A stretch of 64,000 bases of DNA from Eubacterium brachy ATCC 33089 (GCA_000488855.1 KI535270.1:21258-85257), one strand, 5' to 3'. Numbered from the stretch's first letter, positions 17,207 through 27,087 are shown. Notes: generated by a model from the letters alone, not told the origin. Numbers and translations are program-made.

Positions 17207-17848
17207 TTATATCCTTATCACTGCAATTTTTTCCGATACCATTTCAGCCTTGCCGTTGGTCACTTCAATAATATCCCTATAAACAAGTTCCATATTCTCT
17301 CTTTCTGTCAAACACTCAAGAATAATTTTCTCTCCGTAATCTATTTTTCCTATTTTAAATCTCCCCGCTTTCTCAAGGTTTTGGATTGACTTTAAAAAAT
17401 TATAATCAATCCTGTAGGCTCTCACACCAACTTCCTTGACTTCTGCGATTCCACCAGCTTCCAGTGCCAGCTTAGCACTGCCGGTATAAGCCCGCACAAG
17501 CCCTCCCGTTCCTAATTTTATTCCTCCAAAGTACCTTGTTACAACCACCACAACATTAGTTATTTCTTCATTTATCAGCATGGAAAGTATCGGAACTCCC
17601 GAAGTCCCTTGCGGTTCACCGTCATCGCTTGCCCATTGAACCTGAAATTTTTTTCCTATAACTATCACAGGTACATTGTGCGTCGCATTTCTATGTTTTT
17701 TTCTAATGTTTTTGATAAACTCATCGGCTTCTTCCCGCGTTTCTACAGGTTTGATGTGTGCTATGAACTTTGATTTATCGATTATTTGCTCCGCAACAGC
17801 TTCTTTCTTCACCGTTTTGTATAAAATCATACTTTGATATTCTCCCAT
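17207..17848 (-). CDS. yigZ: YigZ/IMPACT family protein
   Basis: This 213-residue protein belongs to the UPF0029/IMPACT family. Its N-terminal domain carries the hallmark [14 protein letters not shown] near residue 75 and [19 protein letters not shown] near 103; the C-terminal domain is the ferredoxin-like DUF1949 fold. The biochemical role is unsettled; related proteins act on stalled translation. The ATG at 17848 has AAGGAAG close upstream and lies 74 nt inside the end of hflX; an ATG at 17830 also has a GGGAG site and would give a shorter protein. A loose inverted repeat at 17076-17136 (ATAGCTT to AAGCTAT) downstream may serve as terminator. Confidence 0.9.
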   Translation of the reverse strand: MGEYQSMILYKTVKKEAVAEQIIDKSKFIAHIKPVETREEADEFIKNIRKKHRNATHNVPVIVIGKKFQVQWASDDGEPQGTSGVPILSMLINEEITNVVVVVTRYFGGIKLGTGGLVRAYTGSAKLALEAGGIAEVKEVGVRAYRIDYNFLKSIQNLEKAGRFKIGKIDYGEKIILECLTERENMELVYRDIIEVTNGKAEMVSEKIAVIRI

Positions 17849-19133
17849 AATCTTCCTTTGTAATATTAACTGTCAAAATCGTCCCTTGTTCGGAATACTC
17901 CTCTTCCAGAATTTCAGCTCTATCATATATAAACGATAAAACTCCGCCTTTGTCAAATGGAATTTTAAACTTTGCTCTAATTGAATTTCCAAATATTTTA
18001 TCCAGTATAATTTCTATCAATTTATCGACATTCTTTCCGCTCAGTGCAGATGTAACGATGTTATATTTATCCTTATTCACAGGCACATCCCCGAAAATTG
18101 ATATACCTGTTTCATTTCCCACAGCGTCTGCTTTATTGTATATCATAATGCATTCTTTGCTTCCTATACCGATCTCATTTAATATTTGATTTGTCACTTC
18201 TTCTTGAAACTCATGATCATCATCCGATACATCAACGACGTGTAAAATCAAATCTGCAAATTTAACTTCCTCCAATGTGCTTTTAAACGCATCTACTAAG
18301 CTGTGAGGAAGCTTGCTGACAAAGCCGACAGTGTCCACTAAAATCACATCCTTTTTATTATCTAATCTGATCTTTCTCCGGTACACGTCTAAAGTCGAAA
18401 ACAACATATTTTCTGAATCCACTTTCTTCAGATTTTCCGTATCCGCTTTTTCCGATGTAATTTCTAAAATTTTATTCATCAAAGCAGATTTTCCGGCATT
18501 TGTATAGCCCACCAATGCAACAATCGGTATTTCATTTTTTTCTCTTCTGGCACGCTGAACTTTTCTGTTTTTTCTGACCTCCTCCAGCTCTTTTTTTATG
18601 TCATCAATTCTCTTTCTTATGTGTCTTTTATCCACCTCCAACTTTTTTTCTCCCGGTCCTCTGGTGCCTATTCCACCACCTAATCTTGACAGTGACTTGC
18701 CGAATCCGAGAAGTCTTGGCATTCTATATTCAAGCTGTGCCAGCTCAACCTGTAGTTTCCCCTCTTTTGAAGTTGCTCTGGATGCAAATATATCTAAAAT
18801 TAAAATAGTTCTATCTATAACTCTACACTTTAAAATTTCCTCTAAGTTTCTAATTTGAATTCCTGACAGTTCATCGTTAAATACGGCTATGTTCGCACCA
18901 AGTCTCTCCACGATAATTTTCAATTCTTCCACTTTACCTTTGCCTACGTATGTACCGACATCGATTTTCTCCAGTTTTTGTGTCAAAACACCTAAAACTT
19001 CTCCTCCTGCCGCCTCCGTTAAGCCCTCCAATTCCAGCATAGATTTACTTATGGATTCTCTTTTTTCCACTCCGACTAAAATGGCCTTCACATCATCTGT
19101 CACTATTTCATTATTTTCATCAAATTTTATCAT
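17775..19133 (-). CDS. hflX: GTPase HflX
   Basis: HflX is a ribosome-binding GTPase that splits stalled 70S ribosomes. The 452-residue protein has the N-terminal HflX domain, a coiled segment rich in basic and acidic residues near 165-195, then the G domain with [11 protein letters not shown] (G1) near 210, DTVGFV (G3) near 270 and NKAD (G4) near 338. The C-terminal region ends with about 15 residues beyond the usual family end ([15 protein letters not shown]), and these overlap the start of yigZ. A GAGAG site precedes the ATG. Pairing with yigZ, another translation-quality protein, fits a shared operon. Confidence 0.95.
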   Translation of the reverse strand: MIKFDENNEIVTDDVKAILVGVEKRESISKSMLELEGLTEAAGGEVLGVLTQKLEKIDVGTYVGKGKVEELKIIVERLGANIAVFNDELSGIQIRNLEEILKCRVIDRTILILDIFASRATSKEGKLQVELAQLEYRMPRLLGFGKSLSRLGGGIGTRGPGEKKLEVDKRHIRKRIDDIKKELEEVRKNRKVQRARREKNEIPIVALVGYTNAGKSALMNKILEITSEKADTENLKKVDSENMLFSTLDVYRRKIRLDNKKDVILVDTVGFVSKLPHSLVDAFKSTLEEVKFADLILHVVDVSDDDHEFQEEVTNQILNEIGIGSKECIMIYNKADAVGNETGISIFGDVPVNKDKYNIVTSALSGKNVDKLIEIILDKIFGNSIRAKFKIPFDKGGVLSFIYDRAEILEEEYSEQGTILTVNITKEDYGRISKYDFIQNGEERSCCGANNR

Positions 19134-19274
19134 TTTTATCTCTCTTCTACCAATTCCGGCATTCCAAGTATATTTATAACTTTCTTTTCACACCGCTGAT
19201 TTTTTTTACAATTCTGAAATTTTTATGCCTATGCCGAATTTATATTTCTAAAAGCCATAACATCTCCATTATAC

Positions 19275-19313
19275 TACAAAATATGCCCTGAATAGAACAT
19301 CCAGAGCATATTT
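19275..19313 (-). terminator. intrinsic terminator after hslU
   Basis: On the minus strand AAATATGCTCTG pairs with CAGGGCATATTT over 12 bp with one G-T pair and an 11-nt loop, followed by TTTTG. It ends the yraN-to-hslU operon. A TATAAT just downstream may belong to the hflX promoter, but no clear -35 is seen. Confidence 0.75.
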
Positions 19314-19380
19314 ACACCTCTATCCAACCTCGCGATATAATCATTTTTATATTTTGTTCAAGATTTATATTTACCTTGTA

Positions 19381-20814
19381 TCAGAGGATATATTTGTCCA
19401 AATCCTCAGGTCCTATTTTTTCTTTAAATTTTTCAACTACATATTCTTTATCAATTTCGTAAATGTCTTTTTCAGCAATGCATTCCGGCAAACCGAATGC
19501 GATATCCTCTAAAAGTTTCTCTAAAATAGTATGTAGACGTCTTGCCCCTATATTTTCCCTTTCTTCGTTCATGCGATACGCAAGTTTTCCAATTTCCACT
19601 ATTGCATCTTCTGTAAAATCCAGTTTAATCCCCTCCGTTTCCAAAAGCAAAGTCTGCTGTTTGATAATCGCATTTTCCGGAACGGTTAAAATTTTGATAA
19701 AGTCTTCTTCTGTCAGATTCTTAAGCTCTACATTTATAGGAAACCTTCCCTGCAATTCAGGAATTAAATCCGTCGGCTTTGACACGTGAAAAGCACCTGC
19801 ACCAATAAAGAGAATATGATCGGTTTTAACCGGTCCGTGTTTTGTCTGTACCACGCTTCCTTCAACTATCGGTAAAATGTCTCTTTGAACACCTTCACGT
19901 GAAACATCTCCGCTTCTGTATGAATTACTTGATGCTATCTTATCTATTTCGTCAATGAATATCATTCCGTTCTGCTCCGCATTTGAAATCGCCTCATCAA
20001 TCACCTGATCCATATCTATCAAATTCTGTGCTTCTTCTTCTCTTAAAATTTTTCTCGCTTCTTTTACCGTCACAGTTTTCTTTTTAGTCTGCTTTGGCAG
20101 AGCGTCACCAAATATGCTGCCTATGGCTATAGTAGCCTCTCCGGGTAAATTTAACTCATTGTTTTTAGGTGCTGCCGTAACTTCTATTTCTATTACCTGA
20201 TCTTCTAATTTCCCTGATCTGAGCTGCTCCTTCACCTGCTCTCTAACCAATGCAGTATCAGTGCTTTTAGCCTCATTCTCTTCCTCAGACTTCAATCTGT
20301 TTTCATACTCTTCCTTTTGGCTGACATATCCGCCACCGCCCAATAATTTTACAAATGGATTATCCGGTACTTTCTGTGTCTTTTTTTCACTTCCCGGAAC
20401 TAATGCATCAATTATCTTGTCTTCTACAATAACGTCTGCTATGTTGTATTTTTCTTCCAGTTTTATCTGTTTTGTCAGTCTTATAGATGCTTCCACCAGA
20501 TCTCTTATCATTGAGTCAACATCTCTTCCTACGTAGCCGACCTCTGTAAATTTGGTAGCTTCCACCTTAACAAACGGAGCATCCATCAACTTTGCAATTC
20601 TACGTGCAATTTCAGTTTTACCCACTCCTGTAGGTCCCATCATCAAAATATTCTTCGGCGTTATTTCCTCTTGTATCTCTTCTGATAAAAGACTTCTTCT
20701 ATATCTGTTTCTCAAGGCGATTGCAACGGATTTTTTTGCATCATCTTGACCTATAATATACTTATCTAGGACGCTTACAATTTCTTTAGGTGTCATATTG
20801 TATAATTTTTTCAA
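19381..20814 (-). CDS. hslU: HslUV protease ATPase subunit HslU (ClpY)
   Basis: HslU unfolds substrates and feeds them to HslV. The 477-residue AAA+ protein has IIGQDDAKKSVAIALRNRYRR at the N-terminus, Walker A GPTGVGKTEIAR near residue 57, an intermediate I domain (about 110-245) and Walker B IFIDEIDKI near 275. It ends with DLDKYIL, the C-terminal tail that inserts into HslV. The start is a TTG at 20814: AAGGAGG lies 8 nt before it, while the in-frame ATG is 18 nt further in. It follows hslV by 35 nt. Confidence 0.97.
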   Translation of the reverse strand: MKKLYNMTPKEIVSVLDKYIIGQDDAKKSVAIALRNRYRRSLLSEEIQEEITPKNILMMGPTGVGKTEIARRIAKLMDAPFVKVEATKFTEVGYVGRDVDSMIRDLVEASIRLTKQIKLEEKYNIADVIVEDKIIDALVPGSEKKTQKVPDNPFVKLLGGGGYVSQKEEYENRLKSEEENEAKSTDTALVREQVKEQLRSGKLEDQVIEIEVTAAPKNNELNLPGEATIAIGSIFGDALPKQTKKKTVTVKEARKILREEEAQNLIDMDQVIDEAISNAEQNGMIFIDEIDKIASSNSYRSGDVSREGVQRDILPIVEGSVVQTKHGPVKTDHILFIGAGAFHVSKPTDLIPELQGRFPINVELKNLTEEDFIKILTVPENAIIKQQTLLLETEGIKLDFTEDAIVEIGKLAYRMNEERENIGARRLHTILEKLLEDIAFGLPECIAEKDIYEIDKEYVVEKFKEKIGPEDLDKYIL

Positions 20815-20849
20815 TTCTAATTCCTCCTTATAAACCCAAATGAAGTCTT

Positions 20850-21386
20850 TTATAATTTCTCAATGGAAATGTGATCATTGGTGTACACGCAAATAGATGC
20901 CGCTATCTCCAGCGATTTTCTCACTATGCTTTCCGCATCCATATCCGTGTTCTCATACAACGCCTTTGCAGCTGAAAATGCGTAATTTCCACCTGAACCG
21001 ATGGCCATGAAATTATCATCGGGCTCTATTACTTCTCCAGTCCCTGAAATTAAAAGCATACTCTCATTATCTATTGCTATCATCAATGCTTCCAGATTTC
21101 TCGTCTTGTCTCTTCTCCAGAGTTGTGCAAGTGATATAGCTGCTCTCTTCAAATTTCCACCGTGTTCTTGCAGCTTTTTTTCAAACTTTTCAATCAGTGA
21201 AAAGGCATCCGCTACAGATCCTGCAAATCCTGTCAACACTTTGCCATCATGTATTTTTCTAACTTTTATAGCACTGTTTTTCATAATGGCAGTTTTTCCC
21301 ATAGTCACCTGACCGTCTCCGCCTATACAGATGTCATCATCCCCTCTTTTAACAGCGCAAATCGTAGTTGCATGAAATTCCATCAT
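20850..21386 (-). CDS. hslV: HslUV protease proteolytic subunit HslV (ClpQ)
   Basis: HslV is the threonine peptidase of the bacterial proteasome-like HslUV complex. The 178-residue protein begins MMEFHATTICAVK; cleavage after the alanine would expose the catalytic threonine. The conserved GGDGQVTMG and GSGGNYAFSAAKAL segments are present. It begins directly after the topA stop codon, with a GGAGG site made from the last topA codons, so translation is coupled. Two ATGs are tandem and either could be used. In Bacillus trmFO and xerC lie between topA and hslV; here both are absent. Confidence 0.97.
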   Translation of the reverse strand: MMEFHATTICAVKRGDDDICIGGDGQVTMGKTAIMKNSAIKVRKIHDGKVLTGFAGSVADAFSLIEKFEKKLQEHGGNLKRAAISLAQLWRRDKTRNLEALMIAIDNESMLLISGTGEVIEPDDNFMAIGSGGNYAFSAAKALYENTDMDAESIVRKSLEIAASICVYTNDHISIEKL

Positions 21387-23519
21387 CTATTCCTCCTTTG
21401 TTTTCTTATAGTCACATTCTTGATTTGAACAAACAACCCCACTGAAACGCTTAGTGTTTTTTTCCACCAACATTGAACCGCATTCAGGGCAGCTTTCTCC
21501 CGTCGGTTTGTCCCAATAGGACTGGTCACAGTCAGGATATCCGCTACAACCATAAAACACTTTTCCCCTTCTGCTCTTCTTTTGTATTATCTCATTACCA
21601 CATTTAGGGCACTTTACACCTATTTCCTTTACAATAGGTTTGGTGTTCATACATTCCGGATATCCTGAACATGCCAAAAATTCGCCGAATCGTCCCATTT
21701 TTTTAGCCATGGGTTTTCCGCAAATTTCACATTTAATATCGGTTAATTGAACTTCCTCTTCAACTTTTTCTATTTCCCTATCCGCAACTGCAAGTTCCTT
21801 TTCAAAATCCTTATAAAAATCTCTTAGAATTGTCTTCCAGTCTTTTATTTCAACACCAACCTCATCTAACTTTTCTTCCATTTCCGCTGTAAACCTGCTG
21901 TCTACTATCTCTTTGAAATACTCGGTCATCATTCGTGTTACAGTAACTCCCAATTCTGTAGGTAACAGATTTTTCTTTTCTTTTTTAATATATCTTCTAT
22001 CGGTTAGAGTCGCGACTATCGGTGCATATGTACTAGGTCTACCTATTCCCAAATCTTCTAAACTCTTCACTAGAGATGCCTCTGTGTACCTGGCGGGAGG
22101 TTGTGTGAAACTCTGTTCACTATCTACTTTTTCACAATTTAACTTCTGCCCTTGAATCATATCGGGAAGCAACTTATCTTCTTCTTTTTCGATATTATAA
22201 ACTCGCAAATATCCGTCAAAAATCTGTTTTGAACCTCTTGCTCTAAAAGTGTATTCGCCGTTTTGGATATCTGCAGATACATTGAAATACCTTGCACTGC
22301 TCATTTGACTCGCAATGAATCGACGCCATATGAGAGAATATAATCTAAACTGATCTCCTGTTAAAGAGTCTTTGATGCTCTCCGGCGTAAGCTCAACATA
22401 TGATGGTCTTATCGCTTCGTGAGCATCCTGCGAATCCTTTTTATTTCTATTATATATAGTTCCGCCATAATATTCCTCACTAAAGTTTGTTTCAATAAAT
22501 TCTCTTGCTGCTGACCTGGCTTCTTCTGATACTCTCACTGAATCCGTTCTTATGTAAGAAACCAATCCTATTGTTCCCATGCCTCTGATATCAACACCTT
22601 CATAAAGCTGTTGTGCTATTTGCATCGTTTTTCTGGTGCCAAAATTTATCTTATTTGCACTGTCCTGCTGTAAGCTGCTTGTAGTATACGGAGGATAAGG
22701 ATTTCTGCTTCTTTCTCTTTCTTCTATTTTATCTACTGTAAACTGCCCTTTTTCCAATTCTGAAAGCACTTCATCTGCTTCCGCTTTACATTTTATATCT
22801 ATTTTTCTATTGTTATACTTGATTAAATTCGCCGGGAATTTTTTCTTTTCTTTGAAATGTGCAGTTATGTTCCAGTATTCTTCCGGTATGAAATCATCTA
22901 TATCTTTTTCTCTATCACAGATTAACTTTAAAGCTGCTGATTGAACTCTTCCTGCACTCAATCCTCTTCTTATTTTTCTCCATAATAATGGACTGATAGA
23001 ATATCCGACGAGCCTGTCTAGAGTTCTTCTCGCCTGCTGTGCATCGACTAGTTCCATATTTATAGTTCTGGGGTTTTTCACTGCACCTTTAATTGCATTT
23101 TTCGTTATTTCGTTAAAAACTATTCTGCACGGTTCATCTTTATCAATGCCGAGTATATGTGCCAAGTGCCACGATATAGCTTCCCCTTCTCTATCGGGGT
23201 CGGTTGCCAGAAATACTTTTTTTGCATTTTTCGCTTCTTTTTTCAATTCTTTAATAACATCGCCTTTCCCTCTGATGTTAATGTACTGAGGTTCAAAGTC
23301 ATTTTCTATATCTATCCCTATTTTACTTTTGGGTAAATCTCTAACATGACCCACAGATGCAACAACTTTATAATTGCTACCCAAGAATTTTCCTATAGTT
23401 TTAGCCTTGGAAGGCGATTCTACAATAACTAAATTTCTCTTCTTAGTCGCTTTCTTTGTAGATTTTTTAGCTGCTTTTTTCGTTGTAGCGATTGTTTTCC
23501 TATTATCTTTTACAGTCAT
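21387..23519 (-). CDS. topA: DNA topoisomerase I
   Basis: TopA relaxes negative supercoils by a type IA mechanism. The 710-residue protein starts with a lysine-rich tail (KKAAKKSTKKATKK), then the Toprim domain (LVIVESPSKAKTIGKFLG, ATDPDREGEAISWHL) and the catalytic region GLVSYIRTDSVRVS with the active tyrosine near residue 305. Three C-terminal zinc fingers have cysteine pairs CEICGKPM, CPKCGNEI and CPECGSML. I use the ATG at 23519 because GGAG lies 6 nt before it; the ATG at 23531 lacks a site. It sits between dprA and hslV. Confidence 0.97.
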   Translation of the reverse strand: MTVKDNRKTIATTKKAAKKSTKKATKKRNLVIVESPSKAKTIGKFLGSNYKVVASVGHVRDLPKSKIGIDIENDFEPQYINIRGKGDVIKELKKEAKNAKKVFLATDPDREGEAISWHLAHILGIDKDEPCRIVFNEITKNAIKGAVKNPRTINMELVDAQQARRTLDRLVGYSISPLLWRKIRRGLSAGRVQSAALKLICDREKDIDDFIPEEYWNITAHFKEKKKFPANLIKYNNRKIDIKCKAEADEVLSELEKGQFTVDKIEERERSRNPYPPYTTSSLQQDSANKINFGTRKTMQIAQQLYEGVDIRGMGTIGLVSYIRTDSVRVSEEARSAAREFIETNFSEEYYGGTIYNRNKKDSQDAHEAIRPSYVELTPESIKDSLTGDQFRLYSLIWRRFIASQMSSARYFNVSADIQNGEYTFRARGSKQIFDGYLRVYNIEKEEDKLLPDMIQGQKLNCEKVDSEQSFTQPPARYTEASLVKSLEDLGIGRPSTYAPIVATLTDRRYIKKEKKNLLPTELGVTVTRMMTEYFKEIVDSRFTAEMEEKLDEVGVEIKDWKTILRDFYKDFEKELAVADREIEKVEEEVQLTDIKCEICGKPMAKKMGRFGEFLACSGYPECMNTKPIVKEIGVKCPKCGNEIIQKKSRRGKVFYGCSGYPDCDQSYWDKPTGESCPECGSMLVEKNTKRFSGVVCSNQECDYKKTKEE

Positions 23520-23578
23520 ATTTTTCTCCATTAAAAACGATACTACCTACTTAGCAACTGATTATATTCTTTTTTTGT

Positions 23579-24445
23579 TCATTTTGCAACAAAAACTTTT
23601 CCAATTGCGGTTTGCAGTAGTCCTTTCATTTCTAAAACAGTGATTGTAGAATTAACAGTTCTAACGTCTTTTCCCGTCACATCACAAATATCTGCAACTG
23701 TACATTCTCCACTGTTCCTGACTGCATTATATACTATTTTCTCCAATTCTCCAAGTCCGATAATGTGATTAGTTTCTATATGTTCCGTCACATTTAACGC
23801 TTCTAAAATATCTTTCACGACTATTACAGGTGTCGCACCATCCAGTATCAATTTATTTGTCCCCATGCTCTGCATACTGTTTATATTTCCCGGAACAGCC
23901 ATGACCTCTCTCGATATTTCCACAGCTCGTTCGGCTGTAATCAGTGCACCGCTGTTGTTTCCCGCTTCGACTACCACAACTATTTCTGACAATGCGGCAA
24001 CTATTCTGTTCCTCAATGGGAACGTCCATTTTTGTGGTGCTGTTCCCATAGGGTATTCACTTATGACAAGTCCCTTGTTTCTGATTTCGTCTTTTAGTCT
24101 CCAACTTCTTGCCGGATAACATCTGTCTATTCCGCATCCCAGCACAGCTATAGTACTACCAATTTCTTCCAAAGCTGCCATGTGGGCATAAGTATCAATT
24201 CCTAACGCCATACCGCTCACGACTGCAATGTTGTGTTGACTGACTTTTTTACTTATCGCTTTCGCTGCCCATTGACCGTATTTTGTCGTCGTTCTTGAAC
24301 CTACTATAGCAACACTTCGTCTTTTAAGCATCTTTATATCACCTAAGCAAAATAGTCTGTCAGGTGGATCGTTTAAATCCAGTAACTTTTTCGGATATTC
24401 TTCATCGTCTATTGAAATTTCCGTATAAATCTCATTTTTCTTCAT
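23579..24445 (-). CDS. dprA: DNA-processing protein DprA, short form
   Basis: DprA loads RecA onto incoming single-stranded DNA in natural transformation. The Rossmann-like core is complete: VGSRTTTKYGQ near residue 48, SGMALGIDTYAHMAAL near 78, GCGIDRCYP near 103 and FPLRNRIVAALSE near 145, with a C-terminal winged helix (DICDVTGKDVRTVNSTI). At 288 residues it lacks the N-terminal helical (SAM-like) domain seen in longer DprA proteins of about 360 residues. The ribosome site is weak. It is flanked by comM and topA, which is common in Firmicutes. Confidence 0.94.
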   Translation of the reverse strand: MKKNEIYTEISIDDEEYPKKLLDLNDPPDRLFCLGDIKMLKRRSVAIVGSRTTTKYGQWAAKAISKKVSQHNIAVVSGMALGIDTYAHMAALEEIGSTIAVLGCGIDRCYPARSWRLKDEIRNKGLVISEYPMGTAPQKWTFPLRNRIVAALSEIVVVVEAGNNSGALITAERAVEISREVMAVPGNINSMQSMGTNKLILDGATPVIVVKDILEALNVTEHIETNHIIGLGELEKIVYNAVRNSGECTVADICDVTGKDVRTVNSTITVLEMKGLLQTAIGKVFVAK

Positions 24446-24551
24446 TACTATACATTCTTTTCAGATATCTCTACATTCCTGTTATTTCATCTTCTCTATC
24501 ATATATTACGCATTAACTATGTATTTTATAATTTCATTTTAATGATTTGCA

Positions 24552-26243
24552 TCATATGATGTCCTCCTGTCGATATTGCAGTGCTTCTGCAATATCCATC
24601 ATTTCTATATTTCTCCTTTGATCCAAGTCAGCTATTGTACGACTCAGTCTCAAGACTTTTTTATATCCTCTGTGACTCATTTCCAGCTTATCATACGCAT
24701 CTCTTAAAAACTTCATTTCTTTCATTCCTATGTTACAAACTCTCTCTATCTCATCATCTTCCAAACTTCCGTTTAAATAGTTCCTATACTCGCTTTTAGA
24801 TTTATACATCCTGTTTCTGTTTTTCTGTATCTCTCTGGCTCTCATCACGACATCTCTCATATTCTGAACGGACATGTGATGATTATTTCCCACTGTACTT
24901 CTCAATTTTTCATTTTTAAGATGTACCGTCTTGCCACAGCCCTGCATATTTTGTACAGTTTTTTCCTCATAATTATATTTTTCAAATTCCTCTCTCACAA
25001 GACCTTCGCTCCATACTTCTCCCTCTATTCTATTCACTCTGATCTTAATGTCTATTCTATCCAGTAATGCCCCTGTTATCGCCTGTAGATATTTGTAAAT
25101 ATCACTTTGACTACATGTGCAATTGTGCTCATTATCTCCATAATATCCACATTTACAAGGATTCATTGCGCATATCAATATAAAATCCGACGGAAACACA
25201 TATTTAGCTTTTTCTCTTATGATGCTCACTTGTTTTTCATCCATAATCTGAGTTAAATTTTTTAAAATCTCCCTTGAAAAATTGGGAAGTTCATCCAAAA
25301 ATAGTATGCCTTTATGAGCTAGAGATACTTCTCCGGGTTTTGGGACAATACCTCCTCCAATCATGGACGCATTTGAAATGTTCACTTTCGGATTTCTAAA
25401 CGGCGCTTCAAAGATATCTCTGTCAAAATGCTTGCTTTTATCAGTTAAACTGTAAATTTTCATTACATCCAAGGCATTCTCATAATCCAATCTCGGCATT
25501 ATGGTTCTACACATTTTTGCCAGTACAGTTTTTCCTACACCTGGAGCTCCCACCATCAACATATTGTGTCCACCTGAGATGCTGATTAGAATTGCTCTTT
25601 TTATATCTTCTTGACCCAATACCCAATCCCATTCTTCATCGCTATTCTTTTCGATGATTACATTGGTATCTTCAATTACTCCCACTTCCTTGTTTCGTCT
25701 GTTCAACTCAGTTAATTCCACATCTCCGTTTATGTAGTCCACAACATCTCTCAGATTTGAAGCCCCTATAACTTTGCAGTTTTTCATCAGTTCCTTTACG
25801 ATATTGTCATCTATTTTGTTGCTTTTAGGAATAAATATAGTTTTGAACTTTTTGCTCTCAGCCTCTATTATATACGGTAAAAGATTATCTAGCGCCACCA
25901 AGTCACCACTTAAAGATAACTCGCCGAAAAATGCATATTCATCGCTTTCGACTTTTTTCACTTGATTTGTGCTCTGCAAAATGCTGATAGCGATTGCTAG
26001 ATCGAAATGACTCCCTTTTTTGGAGAAATTAGCCGGAAGCATATTTATCGTTATTTTATTTGTCGGAAAATTCAATTTGCTATTTATAATTGCATTCTTC
26101 ACTCTTGCACTAGATTCCTTAATTACCGTATCCGCCAATCCTATAATTTTAAAATCCGGTATTCCATTGCTTATACTCGATTCCACTTTAGTCAAAATGT
26201 ATTGACTTCCACTTTGAGCAACGCTTGTAGTTTGACAGATCAT
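24552..26243 (-). CDS. comM: YifB/ComM-family Mg chelatase-like ATPase
   Basis: ComM is a hexameric AAA+ helicase that promotes branch migration during transformation. The 563-residue protein has the N-terminal Lon-like fold (SSISNGIPDFKIIGLADTV), Walker A MVGAPGVGKTVLAK near residue 230, GILFLDELPNF near 312 as Walker B, and the four-cysteine insertion CAMNPCKCGYYGDNEHNCTC near 360-380. The C-terminal Mg-chelatase subdomain holds YKKVLRLSRTIADLD. An AAGGAG site supports the ATG. It lies between yraN and dprA. Confidence 0.95.
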   Translation of the reverse strand: MICQTTSVAQSGSQYILTKVESSISNGIPDFKIIGLADTVIKESSARVKNAIINSKLNFPTNKITINMLPANFSKKGSHFDLAIAISILQSTNQVKKVESDEYAFFGELSLSGDLVALDNLLPYIIEAESKKFKTIFIPKSNKIDDNIVKELMKNCKVIGASNLRDVVDYINGDVELTELNRRNKEVGVIEDTNVIIEKNSDEEWDWVLGQEDIKRAILISISGGHNMLMVGAPGVGKTVLAKMCRTIMPRLDYENALDVMKIYSLTDKSKHFDRDIFEAPFRNPKVNISNASMIGGGIVPKPGEVSLAHKGILFLDELPNFSREILKNLTQIMDEKQVSIIREKAKYVFPSDFILICAMNPCKCGYYGDNEHNCTCSQSDIYKYLQAITGALLDRIDIKIRVNRIEGEVWSEGLVREEFEKYNYEEKTVQNMQGCGKTVHLKNEKLRSTVGNNHHMSVQNMRDVVMRAREIQKNRNRMYKSKSEYRNYLNGSLEDDEIERVCNIGMKEMKFLRDAYDKLEMSHRGYKKVLRLSRTIADLDQRRNIEMMDIAEALQYRQEDII

Positions 26244-26273
26244 GCGAATCTTCTCCTTTCTGTTATCAATGTA

Positions 26274-26603
26274 TTAAAATGCACCCTCCATTTGATTCAG
26301 TAAAATCTCAAATATATCAAATCTTATTTTTGCATTTTGTCTTTTGTTGCATAGCAAATAGACAGCTGCCGCTTTTCTGATTCTCAATGCTTTCTTTTTT
26401 CCCACCGCTTCTGACGGCATACCGAATTTATTATTGGTTCTGGTCTTTACTTCTACAAATATTATTTCGTCTCTTTTTTCTGCAATGATGTCTATTTCTC
26501 CAAGTCTGCATTTAAAGTTTTTTGCAATGACTCTATATCCTCTCATTTCCAAGTAACGTATTGCAACATCCTCACCAAATGAACCGATAGCTATATTGTT
26601 CAT
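26274..26603 (-). CDS. yraN: UPF0102 family endonuclease-like protein YraN
   Basis: This 109-residue protein has the small PD-(D/E)XK-like fold of UPF0102, with GEIDIIAEKRDEIIFVEVKTR near residue 35-55 carrying the candidate acidic and lysine residues. The physiological substrate is not established. It is the first gene of the yraN-comM-dprA-topA-hslV-hslU operon, starting at an ATG behind GAGGTGG. A possible promoter is TTGCGA (26663-26668) and TAAAAT (26639-26644) with an 18-bp spacer. Confidence 0.92.
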   Translation of the reverse strand: MNNIAIGSFGEDVAIRYLEMRGYRVIAKNFKCRLGEIDIIAEKRDEIIFVEVKTRTNNKFGMPSEAVGKKKALRIRKAAAVYLLCNKRQNAKIRFDIFEILLNQMEGAF

Positions 26604-26729
26604 ATTCCACCTCTTGTTTTTAAGATTTTGTCAACATCATTTTAATTTTTCTATCTGATTATTCGCAATAGTTTCGCGTATAAAGATCAAAAATTGTAAT
26701 ATGATGTTTAATTTTATCCATTTCATGAA

Positions 26730-26758
26730 CATCTTATAAATCAAATTTATATAAGATG
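26730..26758. repeat. inverted repeat overlapping the first ATGAC box
   Basis: CATCTTATA and TATAAGATG form perfect 9-bp arms around an 11-bp AT-rich centre. It lies between yraN and the first small-RNA unit, and its right arm runs into the ATGAC box of that unit. It could be a weak hairpin or a binding site. Confidence 0.4.
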
Positions 26759-26809
26759 ACGCTTTATATATTTTAAAGTCATTGCATTGTCACTCATATT
26801 CGCTACAAT
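26756..26809 (+). promoter_or_regulatory. promoter and phased GTCA boxes, unit A
   Basis: ATGAC (26756-26760) is followed by GTCA at 26778 and again at 26789. The -35 TTGCAT (26782-26787) lies between the two GTCA boxes, and TACAAT (26804-26809) follows after 16 bp. The same spacing recurs in units B and C. Confidence 0.7.
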
Positions 26810-26815
26810 TAGGAC

Positions 26816-26882
26816 ATAAATAACCTCTCTAAATAAAAACGCTTAAAAACGGAAGTGAGAAATAATCCTCGCTTCTGTTTTT
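26816..26882 (+). ncRNA. candidate small RNA, unit A
   Basis: The predicted transcript is about 67 nt. It opens with TAAATAACCTCTCTAAA (26817-26833), which is identical in unit B, and ends in an intrinsic terminator. There is no start codon with a ribosome site in it. The CCUCUC core could pair with purine-rich ribosome sites. It lies opposite in direction to both flanking operons, so it is not their leader. No known RNA family is recognised. Confidence 0.6.
26850..26882 (+). terminator. terminator of unit A
   Basis: CGGAAGTGAG pairs with CTCGCTTCTG over 10 bp (two G-T pairs) with an 8-nt loop, then five T, with further T after GG. Confidence 0.75.
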
Positions 26883-26927
26883 GGTTTTTATTCATTCAAC
26901 ACGCATTATATATATTTTTTTAGATTT

Positions 26928-26981
26928 ATGACATTTTGTATATTTTAAAGTCATTACCCTGTCACTGACAATTGCTATAAT
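26928..26981 (+). promoter_or_regulatory. promoter and phased GTCA boxes, unit B
   Basis: ATGAC (26928-26932), GTCA at 26950 and 26961, -35 TTACCC (26954-26959) and TATAAT (26976-26981) repeat the unit A arrangement base for base in spacing. Confidence 0.7.
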
Positions 26982-26987
26982 AACAAC

Positions 26988-27087
26988 TGTAAATAACCTC
27001 TCTAAAACAATAGTTAAAATAATTTAAGCAAAATTAAAAAAGTAAAAAATCGGAAATCATTCTTAAACTCGATTTCCGATTTTTTTA
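26988..27087 (+). ncRNA. candidate small RNA, unit B
   Basis: The predicted transcript is about 100 nt. It begins with CTGTAAATAACCTCTCTAAAA, sharing 17 nt with unit A and the CTGTAAATA start with unit C. The middle is A-rich and unstructured and the end is a strong terminator hairpin. No start codon with ribosome site is present. Confidence 0.6.
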
